Below, in pieces: positions 1-7,022 of a stretch of DNA of 7,097 nt (position 1 is its first letter; each line of letters starts with the position of its first letter). Both the position numbers and the translations under genes were made by a program. Source of the DNA: Candidatus Nomurabacteria bacterium (lineage in GTDB: Bacteria > Patescibacteriota > Minisyncoccia > Phycocordibacterales > UBA9973). The stretch lies in contig CALRHN010000032.1 in the NCBI GenBank assembly GCA_943359425.1, positions 1 through 7,097 on the forward strand, in the 5' to 3' direction. Below the pieces are notes generated by a model. That model ran no database searches. It saw only the letters and a list, made by a program, of their open reading frames with translations, and was not told where the DNA came from.

Positions 1-24
1 ACGAAGAAAAAAGTAGAAGTCTGA
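1..24 (+). CDS. Possible C-terminus of an intron-encoded homing endonuclease (partial)
   Basis: One frame reads T-K-K-K-V-E-V and then stops at TGA 22-24. A Lys-rich tail is usual at the C-terminus of small LAGLIDADG endonucleases, and the intron sits at the L2593 site, where I-CreI is encoded in Chlamydomonas. The stop lies just before the first intron hairpin (from 35), which is where an ORF in a peripheral loop could end. Only seven codons are visible and another frame is also open here, so this is a suggestion from context, not a recognised protein. Confidence 0.3.
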   Translation, partial: TKKKVEV

Positions 25-246
25 GAACAATCACGCGCACAGTACGTGCGCATCACGGCGGCACCTATTAGCAATAGTAGGCTGCACAATCGACTTATAT
101 CGGTGGAACCCGATCGCGCAAGCGAGGGCAATACCGAGGCAATTCGTCACAGTGACGGAGGCCGTAGAGACTAAACGTCGATGATCCCGTTCGAAAGAGC
201 AGGATTAAGTTATAGTCCATTCCACACAGTAATGTGTGAAAAGAAG
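1..246 (+). ncRNA. Group I self-splicing intron in 23S rRNA, 3' portion
   Basis: Ribozyme that excises itself from the 23S precursor. Core helices seen directly: a hairpin at 35-40/46-51 (P2-like); P2.1-like 64-70/75-81 with a GCAA loop; P3 89-94/177-182 (AUCGAC with GUCGAU); P4 100-104/133-137; P5 109-111/126-128 plus 114-117/122-125 with a GCAA loop; P6 138-140/161-163 with P6a 145-148/154-157; P7 169-173/213-217 (GACUA with UAGUC); P8 183-187/202-206 with inner pairs 189-192/197-200 and a GAAA loop; P9 223-228/233-238 with a GUAA loop. The R-like (GUAGAGACUAAACG) and S-like (AAGUUAUAGUCC) elements match group I consensus. There is no P5abc and no room for P7.1/P7.2, so it resembles a compact IB-type intron (subtype is inference). 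The terminal G is G246; after it the sequence follows 23S from E. coli C2594, which gives site L2593. The 5' splice site and P1 lie upstream of the window. Confidence 0.93.
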
Positions 247-538
<292 letters not shown>

Positions 539-1032
539 AAATGTGAAAATCACGCGCAACAAAATTGCGTACACGAGAAAAACAACAAACAAAAAATTGA
601 AAGTTCCGTAGAGGGTGAAATTCATTTTTCGCTCTGAAGAATCGGAGCCAACTATACGTTGGGAGAGTTCACGGACGTCGAGCCGTGTCTGATCAAAGCC
701 TTGTAAAAGAGGCAGGTATGAATATGTTATTCTGCATGGCATATTGAAACCAGACTCCGCTGCAATTGCCGGAAGCGTTGCTACTACCGCTTCCATCGCT
801 GGAAGGAAACCGGGGATATTCACTACCCAAATAGTTACTCCCTATTCTCGGTTCCTTTCTTTTGTTCTTTTTATGGTCAGGCACTTTCCCTGCTTGCTGC
901 GCGGGGACTATTCTTGGGGAATTGGTGTGCCTGATCCTATGCCATTTAACCGGCCATGGTTAAAAATTAGATTAGGCGTGCATGTATAAATTACTTCATG
1001 CACCCTTCTACAGAACTTTCAATGAAAAAATA
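539..1032 (+). other. Long 23S-5S internal transcribed spacer, no recognised gene
   Basis: About 500 nt between the 23S end and the 5S precursor stem. I see no tRNA and no credible protein gene. It holds several possible hairpins: 555-559/565-569; 721-726/740-745; 771-777/788-794; 791-795/800-804, which shares bases with the previous one; 946-951/958-963; and 978-984/997-1003. An 81-codon frame (744-989) exists only with a TTG start, and its AGG, AGA and CGG codons differ from the CGC/CGT used by the real genes. The spacer may carry RNase processing sites, an embedded RNA or the remains of an insertion; sequence alone does not decide. Confidence 0.7.
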
Positions 1033-1170
<138 letters not shown>

Positions 1171-1222
1171 TTCAAATCTAAACCTCACGCATATTAGAAC
1201 CACGGAAGACCGTTCCGGGGTC

Positions 1223-1252
1223 TAGACTATCGCCAACACTAAGAACTTGATT
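1223..1252 (+). repeat. Partial duplicate of the 5S 3' end
   Basis: Positions 1223-1252 repeat 1141-1170 with 28 of 30 bases identical (differences at 1144/1226 and 1166/1248), offset by 82 nt. The copy contains the 3' strand of 5S helix I (CCAACACTAA, 1233-1242) and the outer processing-stem strand. The intervening 52 nt (1171-1222) show no 5S similarity, so this is a tail fragment rather than a second 5S gene. It is probably a remnant of tandem 5S duplication or recombination. Confidence 0.85.
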
Positions 1253-1274
1253 AGTGCCAGTTAAAACTTTGAAT

Positions 1275-1306
1275 ACCTTGGGCTTACGCCTAAGGTTGTT
1301 TGTGTT
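1275..1306 (+). terminator. Probable intrinsic terminator of the rRNA operon
   Basis: ACCTTGGGC (1275-1283) pairs with GCCTAAGGT (1288-1296) in a 9-bp stem (one G-U pair) with loop TTAC. The T-rich run TTGTTTGTGTT follows, interrupted by three Gs. The stem is strong and lies at the expected place, after 5S and before a protein gene. The imperfect U tract keeps confidence moderate. Confidence 0.55.
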
Positions 1307-1311
1307 ATACT
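1303..1311 (+). promoter_or_regulatory. Extended -10 promoter for the downstream envelope/sec gene cluster
   Basis: TGTTATACT reads as TG-N-TATACT, an extended -10 with five of six consensus bases. No good -35 lies at 16-18 nt; the best candidates fall inside the terminator stem and match poorly, which extended -10 promoters can tolerate. The predicted start is near 1318, giving a leader of about 26 nt to the ATG at 1344. It directly follows the rRNA terminator. Confidence 0.5.
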
Positions 1312-1343
1312 AAGACGATATTAGAGAGTAATTTTAATTTTCT

Positions 1344-2117
1344 ATGACCTGGGGCGCGAAAAGACAACTCATGTATCTTGGATTTCTCGGTGGCGTACTC
1401 GCCCTCGTCGTCTTTCTTATTGCTCTCCCGCATATCCATACCGCGCCGTCGTGCTTTGACAACAAACAGAACGGCGACGAACATGGCGTCGACTGCAGCG
1501 GATCATGTACGCTCGTCTGTTCATTCGAAGTTGCTCCGGTGAAAGTCTTCTGGGCACGCGCATTTCCTGTGACGAAAAATGTCTACAACGCCGTCGCCTA
1601 TATTGAGAATCAAAACGCCGATGCCGGCATCGCATCTCTCTCATACGAATTCCGCCTCTACGACAAAGACAATGTCTTCATCGTGCGCAAAGAAGGCAAG
1701 ACCTTTATCGGTCCTGCCGGTGCAAGCGCGATCTTCGAAGGCGGTATTGCTGTGGGCAACGCAGTCCCCGAACACACGACATTTAAAATATTGGACGAGA
1801 ATCCAGTTTGGTCGCGCTTGCCGAAAGATTCCGCGACTCCGAAAGTCGCCGTGCGTAATGTCGCTCTCTCGTCCGGCACGCTCTCATCACTCGCGGGTAC
1901 TGCCTTCAATCTCTCTCCGGTAGATTCCATCCGCGATCTCGATCTCGTAGCTATATTGTATGATGCGAACGACAACGCCGTGAATGCGAGCAAGACCTAT
2001 GTCAACATCCTCCCTGCCGGCGGATCGAAAGATATTTCCTTTACATGGCCGACTGCGCTCGGTGGCACTGTTGTCAGAAATGAAATCATTCCACTGGTGA
2101 ATGTTTTCTCGCAGTAG
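1344..2117 (+). CDS. Membrane-anchored extracytoplasmic protein with Cys-rich motif, unknown function
   Basis: 257 residues. A short basic N-terminus (K6, R7) is followed by one hydrophobic segment (about 10-29), so the protein is probably anchored with its body outside the membrane. Just after the anchor comes a compact Cys motif (C37, C51, C55, C59) of the form C-x-D-x3-NG-x-E-x-GVDC-x3-C-x3-C, a small disulphide or calcium-binding-like module known from many secreted bacterial proteins. The remainder (about 60-257) is rich in beta-type sequence with two similar-looking halves (about 65-150 and 165-255), perhaps two Ig-like sandwiches; that is inference. I do not recognise a named family. 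It is the first gene of the cluster, 5 nt before rodA, which hints at an envelope role. The start at 1344 has only a weak GAGAG 15 nt upstream; a second Met at 1371 would remove the basic residues before the anchor. Confidence 0.85.
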   Translation: MTWGAKRQLMYLGFLGGVLALVVFLIALPHIHTAPSCFDNKQNGDEHGVDCSGSCTLVCSFEVAPVKVFWARAFPVTKNVYNAVAYIENQNADAGIASLSYEFRLYDKDNVFIVRKEGKTFIGPAGASAIFEGGIAVGNAVPEHTTFKILDENPVWSRLPKDSATPKVAVRNVALSSGTLSSLAGTAFNLSPVDSIRDLDLVAILYDANDNAVNASKTYVNILPAGGSKDISFTWPTALGGTVVRNEIIPLVNVFSQ

Positions 2118-2122
2118 AGCCT

Positions 2123-3289
2123 ATGAGCGCCCTCCGCAATCGTTTTGCCGCCATGAGTTCTGTGCCTGCCGGAGAGGCGGGGATTGACTGGCTCCTCCTG
2201 CTCTTCCTCCTGCCTATTCTCGCCGCGGGTCTTGTCACCATGAAGTCATTTGGTCTCAACCCCGCCGGTCTCGGATTCTTTGAGCGCCAGCTGATCTGGA
2301 TCGGACTCTCGCTCATCATCTTTTTCATTTTCGGTTCGCTCGATATACGTTTCTTGAAACGCACCGGCGTTCTCGTCAGCCTTTTTCTCTTCTTCTCCGG
2401 ACTGCTCGTTATCATCTTCGTTCTCGGTCACGCGACGCACGGCGCGAAGAGCTGGTTTAGCTTGGGCGGGTTCTCATTCCAGCCGGCGGATTTCATGAAG
2501 CTCGTCGTCATTCTTATCCTCGCGAAATATTTCTCGCGACGGCACGTCGAGATCCGCAACATCAAGCACATATTCATTTCCGGACTCTACGCCCTCATTC
2601 CGTTCCTCCTCGTTTTTCTCCAGCCGGACTTCGGTTCAGCCATTATTATCTTCCTCATTTGGTTCGGTATGGCGCTCGTCTCCGGCATTTCAAAAAAACA
2701 TCTCCTCGTTATTTTCGCCATTGGCTCCGTCGCATTCGTCGGACTGTGGTTCTTTGCTTTTCATCAATACCAAAAAGACCGCATTATCAATTTCTTAAAC
2801 CCGCTCTACAACATCCACGGTTCGGGCTATAACGCCTATCAGTCGACGATCGCTGTCGGGTCCGGCCAGATCTTTGGTAAGGGCATCGGCTACGGCACGC
2901 AATCGCGTCTCCAATTCCTGCCTGAATATCAGACGGACTTTATCTTTGCCGCATTCGCCGAGGAATGGGGATTTGTCGGTGTGCTCCTGCTCTTCCTCTT
3001 GTTCGGACTCGTGGTGTGGCGCATTTTGCGCACAGCGCTTGTCGGCGCGTCGAATTTCGAAATGCTCTACGGCATGGGCGTGGCCATATTCTTCATGAGC
3101 CACTTCATCATCAATGTCGGCATGAATATGGGGCTCATGCCGGTCACTGGCATTACCTTGCCCTTCATGAGCTATGGCGGATCGCACCTACTCACGGAAT
3201 TCTCTGCTCTCGGCATCTTAATGGGCATGCGCCGGTATTCGCGTACGGTTCACCGCGATGTGCTGAAAAACGAATTTGTCGGCATGTAA
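2123..3289 (+). CDS. rodA: RodA/FtsW-family SEDS peptidoglycan glycosyltransferase
   Basis: 388 residues, a normal RodA length (E. coli about 370), with around ten membrane segments. SEDS proteins polymerise lipid II into glycan strands in the membrane, normally with a class B PBP partner; no PBP gene is in this window. Family landmarks in order: SLGGFSFQPADFMKL (113-126, the RodA FQPSE-type motif); QPDFGS (167-172) with the conserved D169; AYQSTIAVGSG (238-248) and GKGIGYGTQS (252-261); FLPEYQTDFIFA (265-276) with D272, at the position of the essential Asp of SEDS enzymes; PVTGITLPFMSYGGS (340-354) near the C-terminus. The QSTIAVGSG and FLPE-x2-TDF motifs favour RodA over FtsW. ATG 2123 is 5 nt after the upstream stop; Met11 (2153) is a possible alternative. 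The flow to a PAP2 phosphatase gene fits carrier recycling. Confidence 0.93.
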   Translation: MSALRNRFAAMSSVPAGEAGIDWLLLLFLLPILAAGLVTMKSFGLNPAGLGFFERQLIWIGLSLIIFFIFGSLDIRFLKRTGVLVSLFLFFSGLLVIIFVLGHATHGAKSWFSLGGFSFQPADFMKLVVILILAKYFSRRHVEIRNIKHIFISGLYALIPFLLVFLQPDFGSAIIIFLIWFGMALVSGISKKHLLVIFAIGSVAFVGLWFFAFHQYQKDRIINFLNPLYNIHGSGYNAYQSTIAVGSGQIFGKGIGYGTQSRLQFLPEYQTDFIFAAFAEEWGFVGVLLLFLLFGLVVWRILRTALVGASNFEMLYGMGVAIFFMSHFIINVGMNMGLMPVTGITLPFMSYGGSHLLTEFSALGILMGMRRYSRTVHRDVLKNEFVGM

Positions 3290-3332
3290 ACTGGCAAATA
3301 ATCCCCAGATAGTGGATAATGGGCGAACCCAA

Positions 3333-4169
3333 ATGGCTACCATAATCGACGGCAAAAAAATACGCGATACCATTCTCGAAAGACTCACGGCCGAAGTGAG
3401 CGCTTTGCCATTTCAGCCTGTATTTTCTGATGTCTTGGTCGGCGACAATCCCGTCTCTGCGCAGTATGTGCGCATGAAGGGCAAGACTGCTGAGCGTATC
3501 GGCATCAGCTTCCGCCACGCGAACTATCCCGAAACTATTACGACGGATGAACTCGTCGCCGAACTCGGCATGCTTGGTCGCGAACCGAATATGTGCGGAC
3601 TCATCGTGCAGCTGCCTCTCCCAAAAACATTTGATACGAAACATGTTCTCGATGCCATCGATCCGCGTATCGACGTTGATTCGACCGGGGATATCAATAC
3701 GAGACGCTTCTATAATGGCGAAGAATCGTTCGGATTTCCGACAGCGATGGCCGTGATGACTATTCTCGATTCGCTGGATCTGCCGCTCACCGAGAAGAAA
3801 TTTCTCGTCGTCGGCCAAGGTGCTCTCGTCGGCAAACCGGTGGCATATCTTCTGAAGAAGAGGGGATATCACGTCGACATCGCGGAGAAGGAGACGAAGA
3901 ATACGAATGAATTGATCGCGAATGCCGACGTCATAATCACAGCCACCGGCGTGGCGAAACTTATCCGCGGAGATATGATCAAACAAGGCTCTGTCATCAT
4001 CGATGCGGGCACATCGGAATCCAAAGGTGGCATCGTCGGAGACGTTGATTTCGAATCAGTCGAATCCATCGCCGGATTCGTCTCTCCCGTTCCGGGCGGC
4101 GTCGGTCCCGTCACGGTCGCCATGCTTTTGTCGAATGTGGTTGCAGTCGCCCGCGCTACTAATAAATAA
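3333..4169 (+). CDS. folD: FolD, methylenetetrahydrofolate dehydrogenase/cyclohydrolase
   Basis: 278 residues, typical of the family. This cytoplasmic bifunctional enzyme oxidises 5,10-methylene-THF to methenyl-THF with NAD(P)+, then hydrolyses it to 10-formyl-THF, which feeds purine and formyl-Met-tRNA synthesis. The N-terminal domain has ATIIDGKKI (2-10), the YVRMK motif with Y45 and catalytic-type K49, VQLPLP (92-97) with Q93, and DVD (114-116) with D116 at the folate-contact Asp. The Rossmann part has VVGQGALVGKP (159-169), in place of the usual GRSxxVGxP, and VIIDAG (221-226). The C-terminal PVPGGVGPVT (252-261) is the family signature. The usual PCTPxG motif is replaced by GFPTAMA (134-140), and DVDGF by DVDST. 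The ATG at 3333 starts directly at the conserved domain; an in-frame start at 3276 would overlap rodA by 14 nt and add 19 unconserved residues. It is a metabolic outlier between envelope genes. Confidence 0.94.
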   Translation: MATIIDGKKIRDTILERLTAEVSALPFQPVFSDVLVGDNPVSAQYVRMKGKTAERIGISFRHANYPETITTDELVAELGMLGREPNMCGLIVQLPLPKTFDTKHVLDAIDPRIDVDSTGDINTRRFYNGEESFGFPTAMAVMTILDSLDLPLTEKKFLVVGQGALVGKPVAYLLKKRGYHVDIAEKETKNTNELIANADVIITATGVAKLIRGDMIKQGSVIIDAGTSESKGGIVGDVDFESVESIAGFVSPVPGGVGPVTVAMLLSNVVAVARATNK

Positions 4170-4170
4170 T

Positions 4171-4719
4171 ATGAATACTTCACTTTTTTATACTTTATAC
4201 AATTTCGCCCATCAATCTGTATCGTTCGACACGACTATCATCTTTTTTGCGGAGTATTTTCCCTATGTCGTCATTATTCTTGCCGGTGCATTTTTGCTCT
4301 TTCATCACGATATCCTTAAATTCCAGAATCCGTTGCGCGCTCTCGCACGCAAATGGCGTGAGATTATCATCGTTTTTTTCTCGGGCATCGTCGGCTGGGG
4401 CCTCGCTTCCATTCTCAAGCTCGTCATTCACACGCCGCGGCCCTTCGTTGCACTCTCTGACGTGTACGCGCTCATTCCTGAAACAGGGTTTGCATTTCCA
4501 TCCGGACACGCGACGTTCTTCATGGCTTTGGCAGTTGGTATTTTCATGAGCCATCGGAAAACAGGAATATTCTTCATCATTGCTGCAATTCTGATCGGTA
4601 TCGCGCGCATTATGGCCGGAGTGCATTTTCCTATAGATATTTTGGGAGGTTTTATCCTGGGGGGAGCTTGTGCGACAGGCATTGCAAACGCTCTTGCAAA
4701 GCGGGCCTCAAACCTGTAG
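4171..4719 (+). CDS. PAP2-family membrane phosphatase (possible undecaprenyl diphosphate phosphatase)
   Basis: 182 residues, about five to six membrane segments. It carries all three parts of the PAP2 acid phosphatase signature: K-x6-RP at 83-91 (K83, R90), PSGH at 110-113 with H113, and R-x5-H-x3-D at 146-156 (R146, H152, D156). Family members of this size (PgpB/BcrC type) remove phosphate from lipid phosphates on the outer face of the membrane, including undecaprenyl diphosphate, phosphatidylglycerol phosphate and diacylglycerol pyrophosphate. The nearby rodA gene favours recycling of undecaprenyl diphosphate released during glycan polymerisation; this is inference from context. The start at ATG 4171 lies 1 nt after the folD stop with no Shine-Dalgarno, suggesting translational coupling. 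An in-frame upstream start inside folD would add 56 residues that look like shadow sequence. Confidence 0.9.
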   Translation: MNTSLFYTLYNFAHQSVSFDTTIIFFAEYFPYVVIILAGAFLLFHHDILKFQNPLRALARKWREIIIVFFSGIVGWGLASILKLVIHTPRPFVALSDVYALIPETGFAFPSGHATFFMALAVGIFMSHRKTGIFFIIAAILIGIARIMAGVHFPIDILGGFILGGACATGIANALAKRASNL

Positions 4720-4720
4720 A

Positions 4721-6088
4721 ATGGCGGTACTTATGTGGAAAACACGGATAGTCGCCATTCTCATACTTATTCTCGGAATCGCCATCGGCCTCTTTGTTTA
4801 TGCCGGTCAATATCACTATGTCGCTCACAAACAGGTTCCGCAATGGGTCTCAAAACATCCTTTTCGTCTCGGACTCGATCTCTCCGGGGGTACCCATCTC
4901 ATCTACAATGCCGACACATCAAAACTCCCGGCCGCTGATGTGAAGAGCGCCATGGATGTCCTTCGTGGCCTCATCGAGCGCCGCGTGAATCCTTTCGGCG
5001 TCGGCGAACAGAATGTTCAGATCGAACGGGGAAGTCTCGTCAACGGCGGAACCGAACGTCTCATCGTCGATCTTCCCGGAGTCACGAATACGGCACAAGC
5101 GGAAGCAACGATCGGCGGAACTCCGCTTCTCGAATTCAAGATCGAGCGTCCGAACGGTGAAACTCAAGCCATCATCGAGGCTCAGCAAAAAGGCCAGCGT
5201 CTCACTGAAGATCCTTTTCTCAACACCGAACTCACGGGAAAATATTTGAAAACAGCAGTCTTGGAATTCAATCAGAACACCGGCGAGCCGTCCGTGTCGC
5301 TCGTCTGGGATGATCAGGGTACGAAGATATTCGGCGATCTTACTGCGGCCAACATTGGCAAACGCATTGCCATCTATCTCGACAACGCTCCGATTTCCGT
5401 TCCTGTCGTGAACGAAGCGATTACGGGCGGCAAGGCGCAGATCACGGGCAACTTTACCGCCAAAGACGCGAAAGCGCTCGTGGATCGGTTGAAGTCGGGC
5501 GCCCTTCCTATTCCGATCTCTCTCGTCTCTGCAGAAACAATCAGCGCATCGTTCGGTACGCGCGCCGTTCATGACGGGCTCGCCGCCGCACTCATCGGAT
5601 TCCTCGCTATTGCGGCATTTCTTCTCTTCTGGTACCGTTTGCCCGGACTCATCGCCATCATATCTCTCGGCATCTACATGTCCATCATGCTTGCGCTCTT
5701 CAAGCTCATTCCTGTCACGATCACGGCTGCAGGCATCGCCGGATTCATTATATCGATCGGTCTTGCCGTCGATGCGAATGTTCTCATCTTCGAACGCTTG
5801 AAAGAAGAGCTCCGAAACGGCCGCACTATTTCCGACGCCGTTCGCACGGGTTTCTCCCGCGCATGGTTCTCGATCCGCGACTCGAATACGTCGAGCATTC
5901 TCACGGCTATCATTCTCTTCTGGTTCGGCACATCGCTCATCAAAGGATTCGCTCTTACGCTCGGACTCGGAGTCCTCGTTTCCATGCTCTCCGCTATCAC
6001 GATCACACGTCTTTTCCTCTTCTCGCTCAATATCACGAAAGAAAACCGATTTACCAGATTCCTCTTCAGTTCGGGTGTAACGAAATAA
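4721..6088 (+). CDS. secD: SecD, protein translocase accessory subunit
   Basis: 455 residues. With SecF it forms the membrane complex that uses the proton or sodium gradient to pull exported proteins through SecYEG from the outer side. Order of parts: first membrane segment about 9-29; family signature FRLGLDLSGGTHL (48-60); periplasmic P1 region with LIVDLPG (114-120) and PLLEFKIE (135-142); a second conserved block from IAIYLDNAPISVPVV (216-230) to the TGNFTAKDAKALVDRLKSGALP region (242-263); five C-terminal membrane segments about 286-435 with GLAVDANVLIFERLKEE (347-363), which holds the conserved Asp D351 and the FERLKEE motif. E. coli SecD has 615 residues; this one has the short P1 head seen in many non-proteobacteria. 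ATG 4721 lies 1 nt after the previous stop; Met5 (4733) is an alternative. The frame continues upstream to 4670, but that part overlaps the PAP2 gene and is not conserved. Confidence 0.95.
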   Translation: MAVLMWKTRIVAILILILGIAIGLFVYAGQYHYVAHKQVPQWVSKHPFRLGLDLSGGTHLIYNADTSKLPAADVKSAMDVLRGLIERRVNPFGVGEQNVQIERGSLVNGGTERLIVDLPGVTNTAQAEATIGGTPLLEFKIERPNGETQAIIEAQQKGQRLTEDPFLNTELTGKYLKTAVLEFNQNTGEPSVSLVWDDQGTKIFGDLTAANIGKRIAIYLDNAPISVPVVNEAITGGKAQITGNFTAKDAKALVDRLKSGALPIPISLVSAETISASFGTRAVHDGLAAALIGFLAIAAFLLFWYRLPGLIAIISLGIYMSIMLALFKLIPVTITAAGIAGFIISIGLAVDANVLIFERLKEELRNGRTISDAVRTGFSRAWFSIRDSNTSSILTAIILFWFGTSLIKGFALTLGLGVLVSMLSAITITRLFLFSLNITKENRFTRFLFSSGVTK

Positions 6089-6101
6089 TTTTTTAATCAT
6101 C

Positions 6102-7007
6102 ATGCCTATCATCAAGCACAGAAAAATATTCATCGGCATCTCGATCGCTCTCGTCGTTCTCTCTCTTCTCGCTGTCGTGATCTTTCCTCCGCGAGCCGGC
6201 ATAGACTTCAAAGGCGGTGCGCTCACTGAAGTGGCGTACACGGCTCGTCCCGATGCGGCAGTCATAACGGCGGCGCTTGCCAAAACAAGCGTTCCCGACG
6301 CTGTCATTCAAACGTCCGGAGACAATGAATTCATCGTCAAAACGCATGAATTGACCGAACCGCAGAAAGCCGAAATCCTCTCCGCACTCAATACGCCTGA
6401 CTCCGGCATGGAAGTGAAGAGCTATAACTCGATCGGTCCCTCGATCGGTGCAGAGCTCCGAAACAAATCCATCATCGCCGGCATCCTCGTCGTTCTGGCT
6501 ATCATCATCTTTATCGCCTTTGCATTCCGCCGCGTATCGAAGCCGGTCTCGTCATGGAGATACGGTCTCATCGCCGTCGTCACGCTTCTGCACGATATCA
6601 CTATCCCGATCGGCATCTTCGCCATCCTAGGCCATTTCTTCGGCGTCGAAGTGGATACGCTCTTCGTTGTCGCCGTCCTCACCGTTCTCGGCCTCTCCGT
6701 TTCCGACACCATCGTCGTCTTCGACCGCATCCGCGAGAATCTCAAGAATCACTTCTCATCTGATTTCTCCGAGACTGTCGGCAAGAGTCTCGAACAAGTG
6801 TATCCGCGTTCGATCAACACGTCGCTCACCGTCATCCTCGTTCTCCTCTCTCTTGTCTTCTTCGGTCCGACATCGACGAAATACTTGTCTCTCATGCTCG
6901 CCGCAGGAATGTTCTTCGGAACATATTCCTCGATCTTTCTCGCTTCGCCCCTCCTCGTTGTCGTCGAAGGCTGGCAGAAACAAAAAGCTATTTCCAAGAG
7001 AAAATAG
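6102..7007 (+). CDS. secF: SecF, protein translocase accessory subunit
   Basis: 301 residues, close to the E. coli SecF length of about 320. Partner of SecD in the SecDF export motor. N-terminal membrane segment about 9-28, followed by GIDFKGGALTEV (33-44), the SecF version of the GxDxxGG signature. The P4 head covers roughly 45-110, then IGPSIGAELR (111-120) before the second membrane segment (about 123-142). The core has HDITIPIGIF (164-173) and VSDTIVVFDRIRENLK (200-215), whose D202, D208 and RIREN are family hallmarks, then the RSINTSLT motif (236-243) and the last two membrane segments (about 244-287). The gene starts 13 nt after secD, with only an AT-rich stretch in front of it, so the pair is co-transcribed. 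The C-terminal KQKAISKRK tail is basic and would lie in the cytoplasm. Confidence 0.96.
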   Translation: MPIIKHRKIFIGISIALVVLSLLAVVIFPPRAGIDFKGGALTEVAYTARPDAAVITAALAKTSVPDAVIQTSGDNEFIVKTHELTEPQKAEILSALNTPDSGMEVKSYNSIGPSIGAELRNKSIIAGILVVLAIIIFIAFAFRRVSKPVSSWRYGLIAVVTLLHDITIPIGIFAILGHFFGVEVDTLFVVAVLTVLGLSVSDTIVVFDRIRENLKNHFSSDFSETVGKSLEQVYPRSINTSLTVILVLLSLVFFGPTSTKYLSLMLAAGMFFGTYSSIFLASPLLVVVEGWQKQKAISKRK

Positions 7008-7022
7008 CCCTTTTTTCGAGGT

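Noticed and set aside
744..989. 81-codon + strand frame in the rRNA spacer
   Set aside because: TTG start, no ribosome binding site, codon use unlike the real genes, and low-complexity content at its start. Kept only as a note within the spacer entry.
539..1032. Possible tRNA in the 23S-5S spacer
   Set aside because: No T-loop (GGTTCRA-type) with a matching acceptor stem found on either strand.
1171..1252. A second complete 5S gene
   Set aside because: Only the last 30 nt are repeated; the 52 nt before them lack the CCGAAC and GAAGTTAAG blocks.
3192..3986. 264-codon frame on the - strand
   Set aside because: Antisense to folD and the rodA end, His/Arg-rich shadow composition, no recognisable motif.
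4003..4170. Upstream in-frame extension of the PAP2 protein
   Set aside because: It lies wholly inside folD, and its residues do not look like a membrane protein; ATG 4171 starts right after the folD stop.
4919..6307. 462-codon frame on the - strand
   Set aside because: Antisense to secD and the start of secF; its Arg/Glu/Asp-rich composition is typical of a shadow of a conserved membrane protein gene.
1344..7007. A novel multi-gene defence or mobile system
   Set aside because: All but one of the complete genes belong to well-known housekeeping families; no nuclease, recombinase, toxin pair or CRISPR repeats are visible apart from the intron.
7008..7022. T-run after secF as an intrinsic terminator
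   Set aside because: CCCTTTTTTC has no stable GC stem before it; only a weak AAAA/TTTT pairing is possible.
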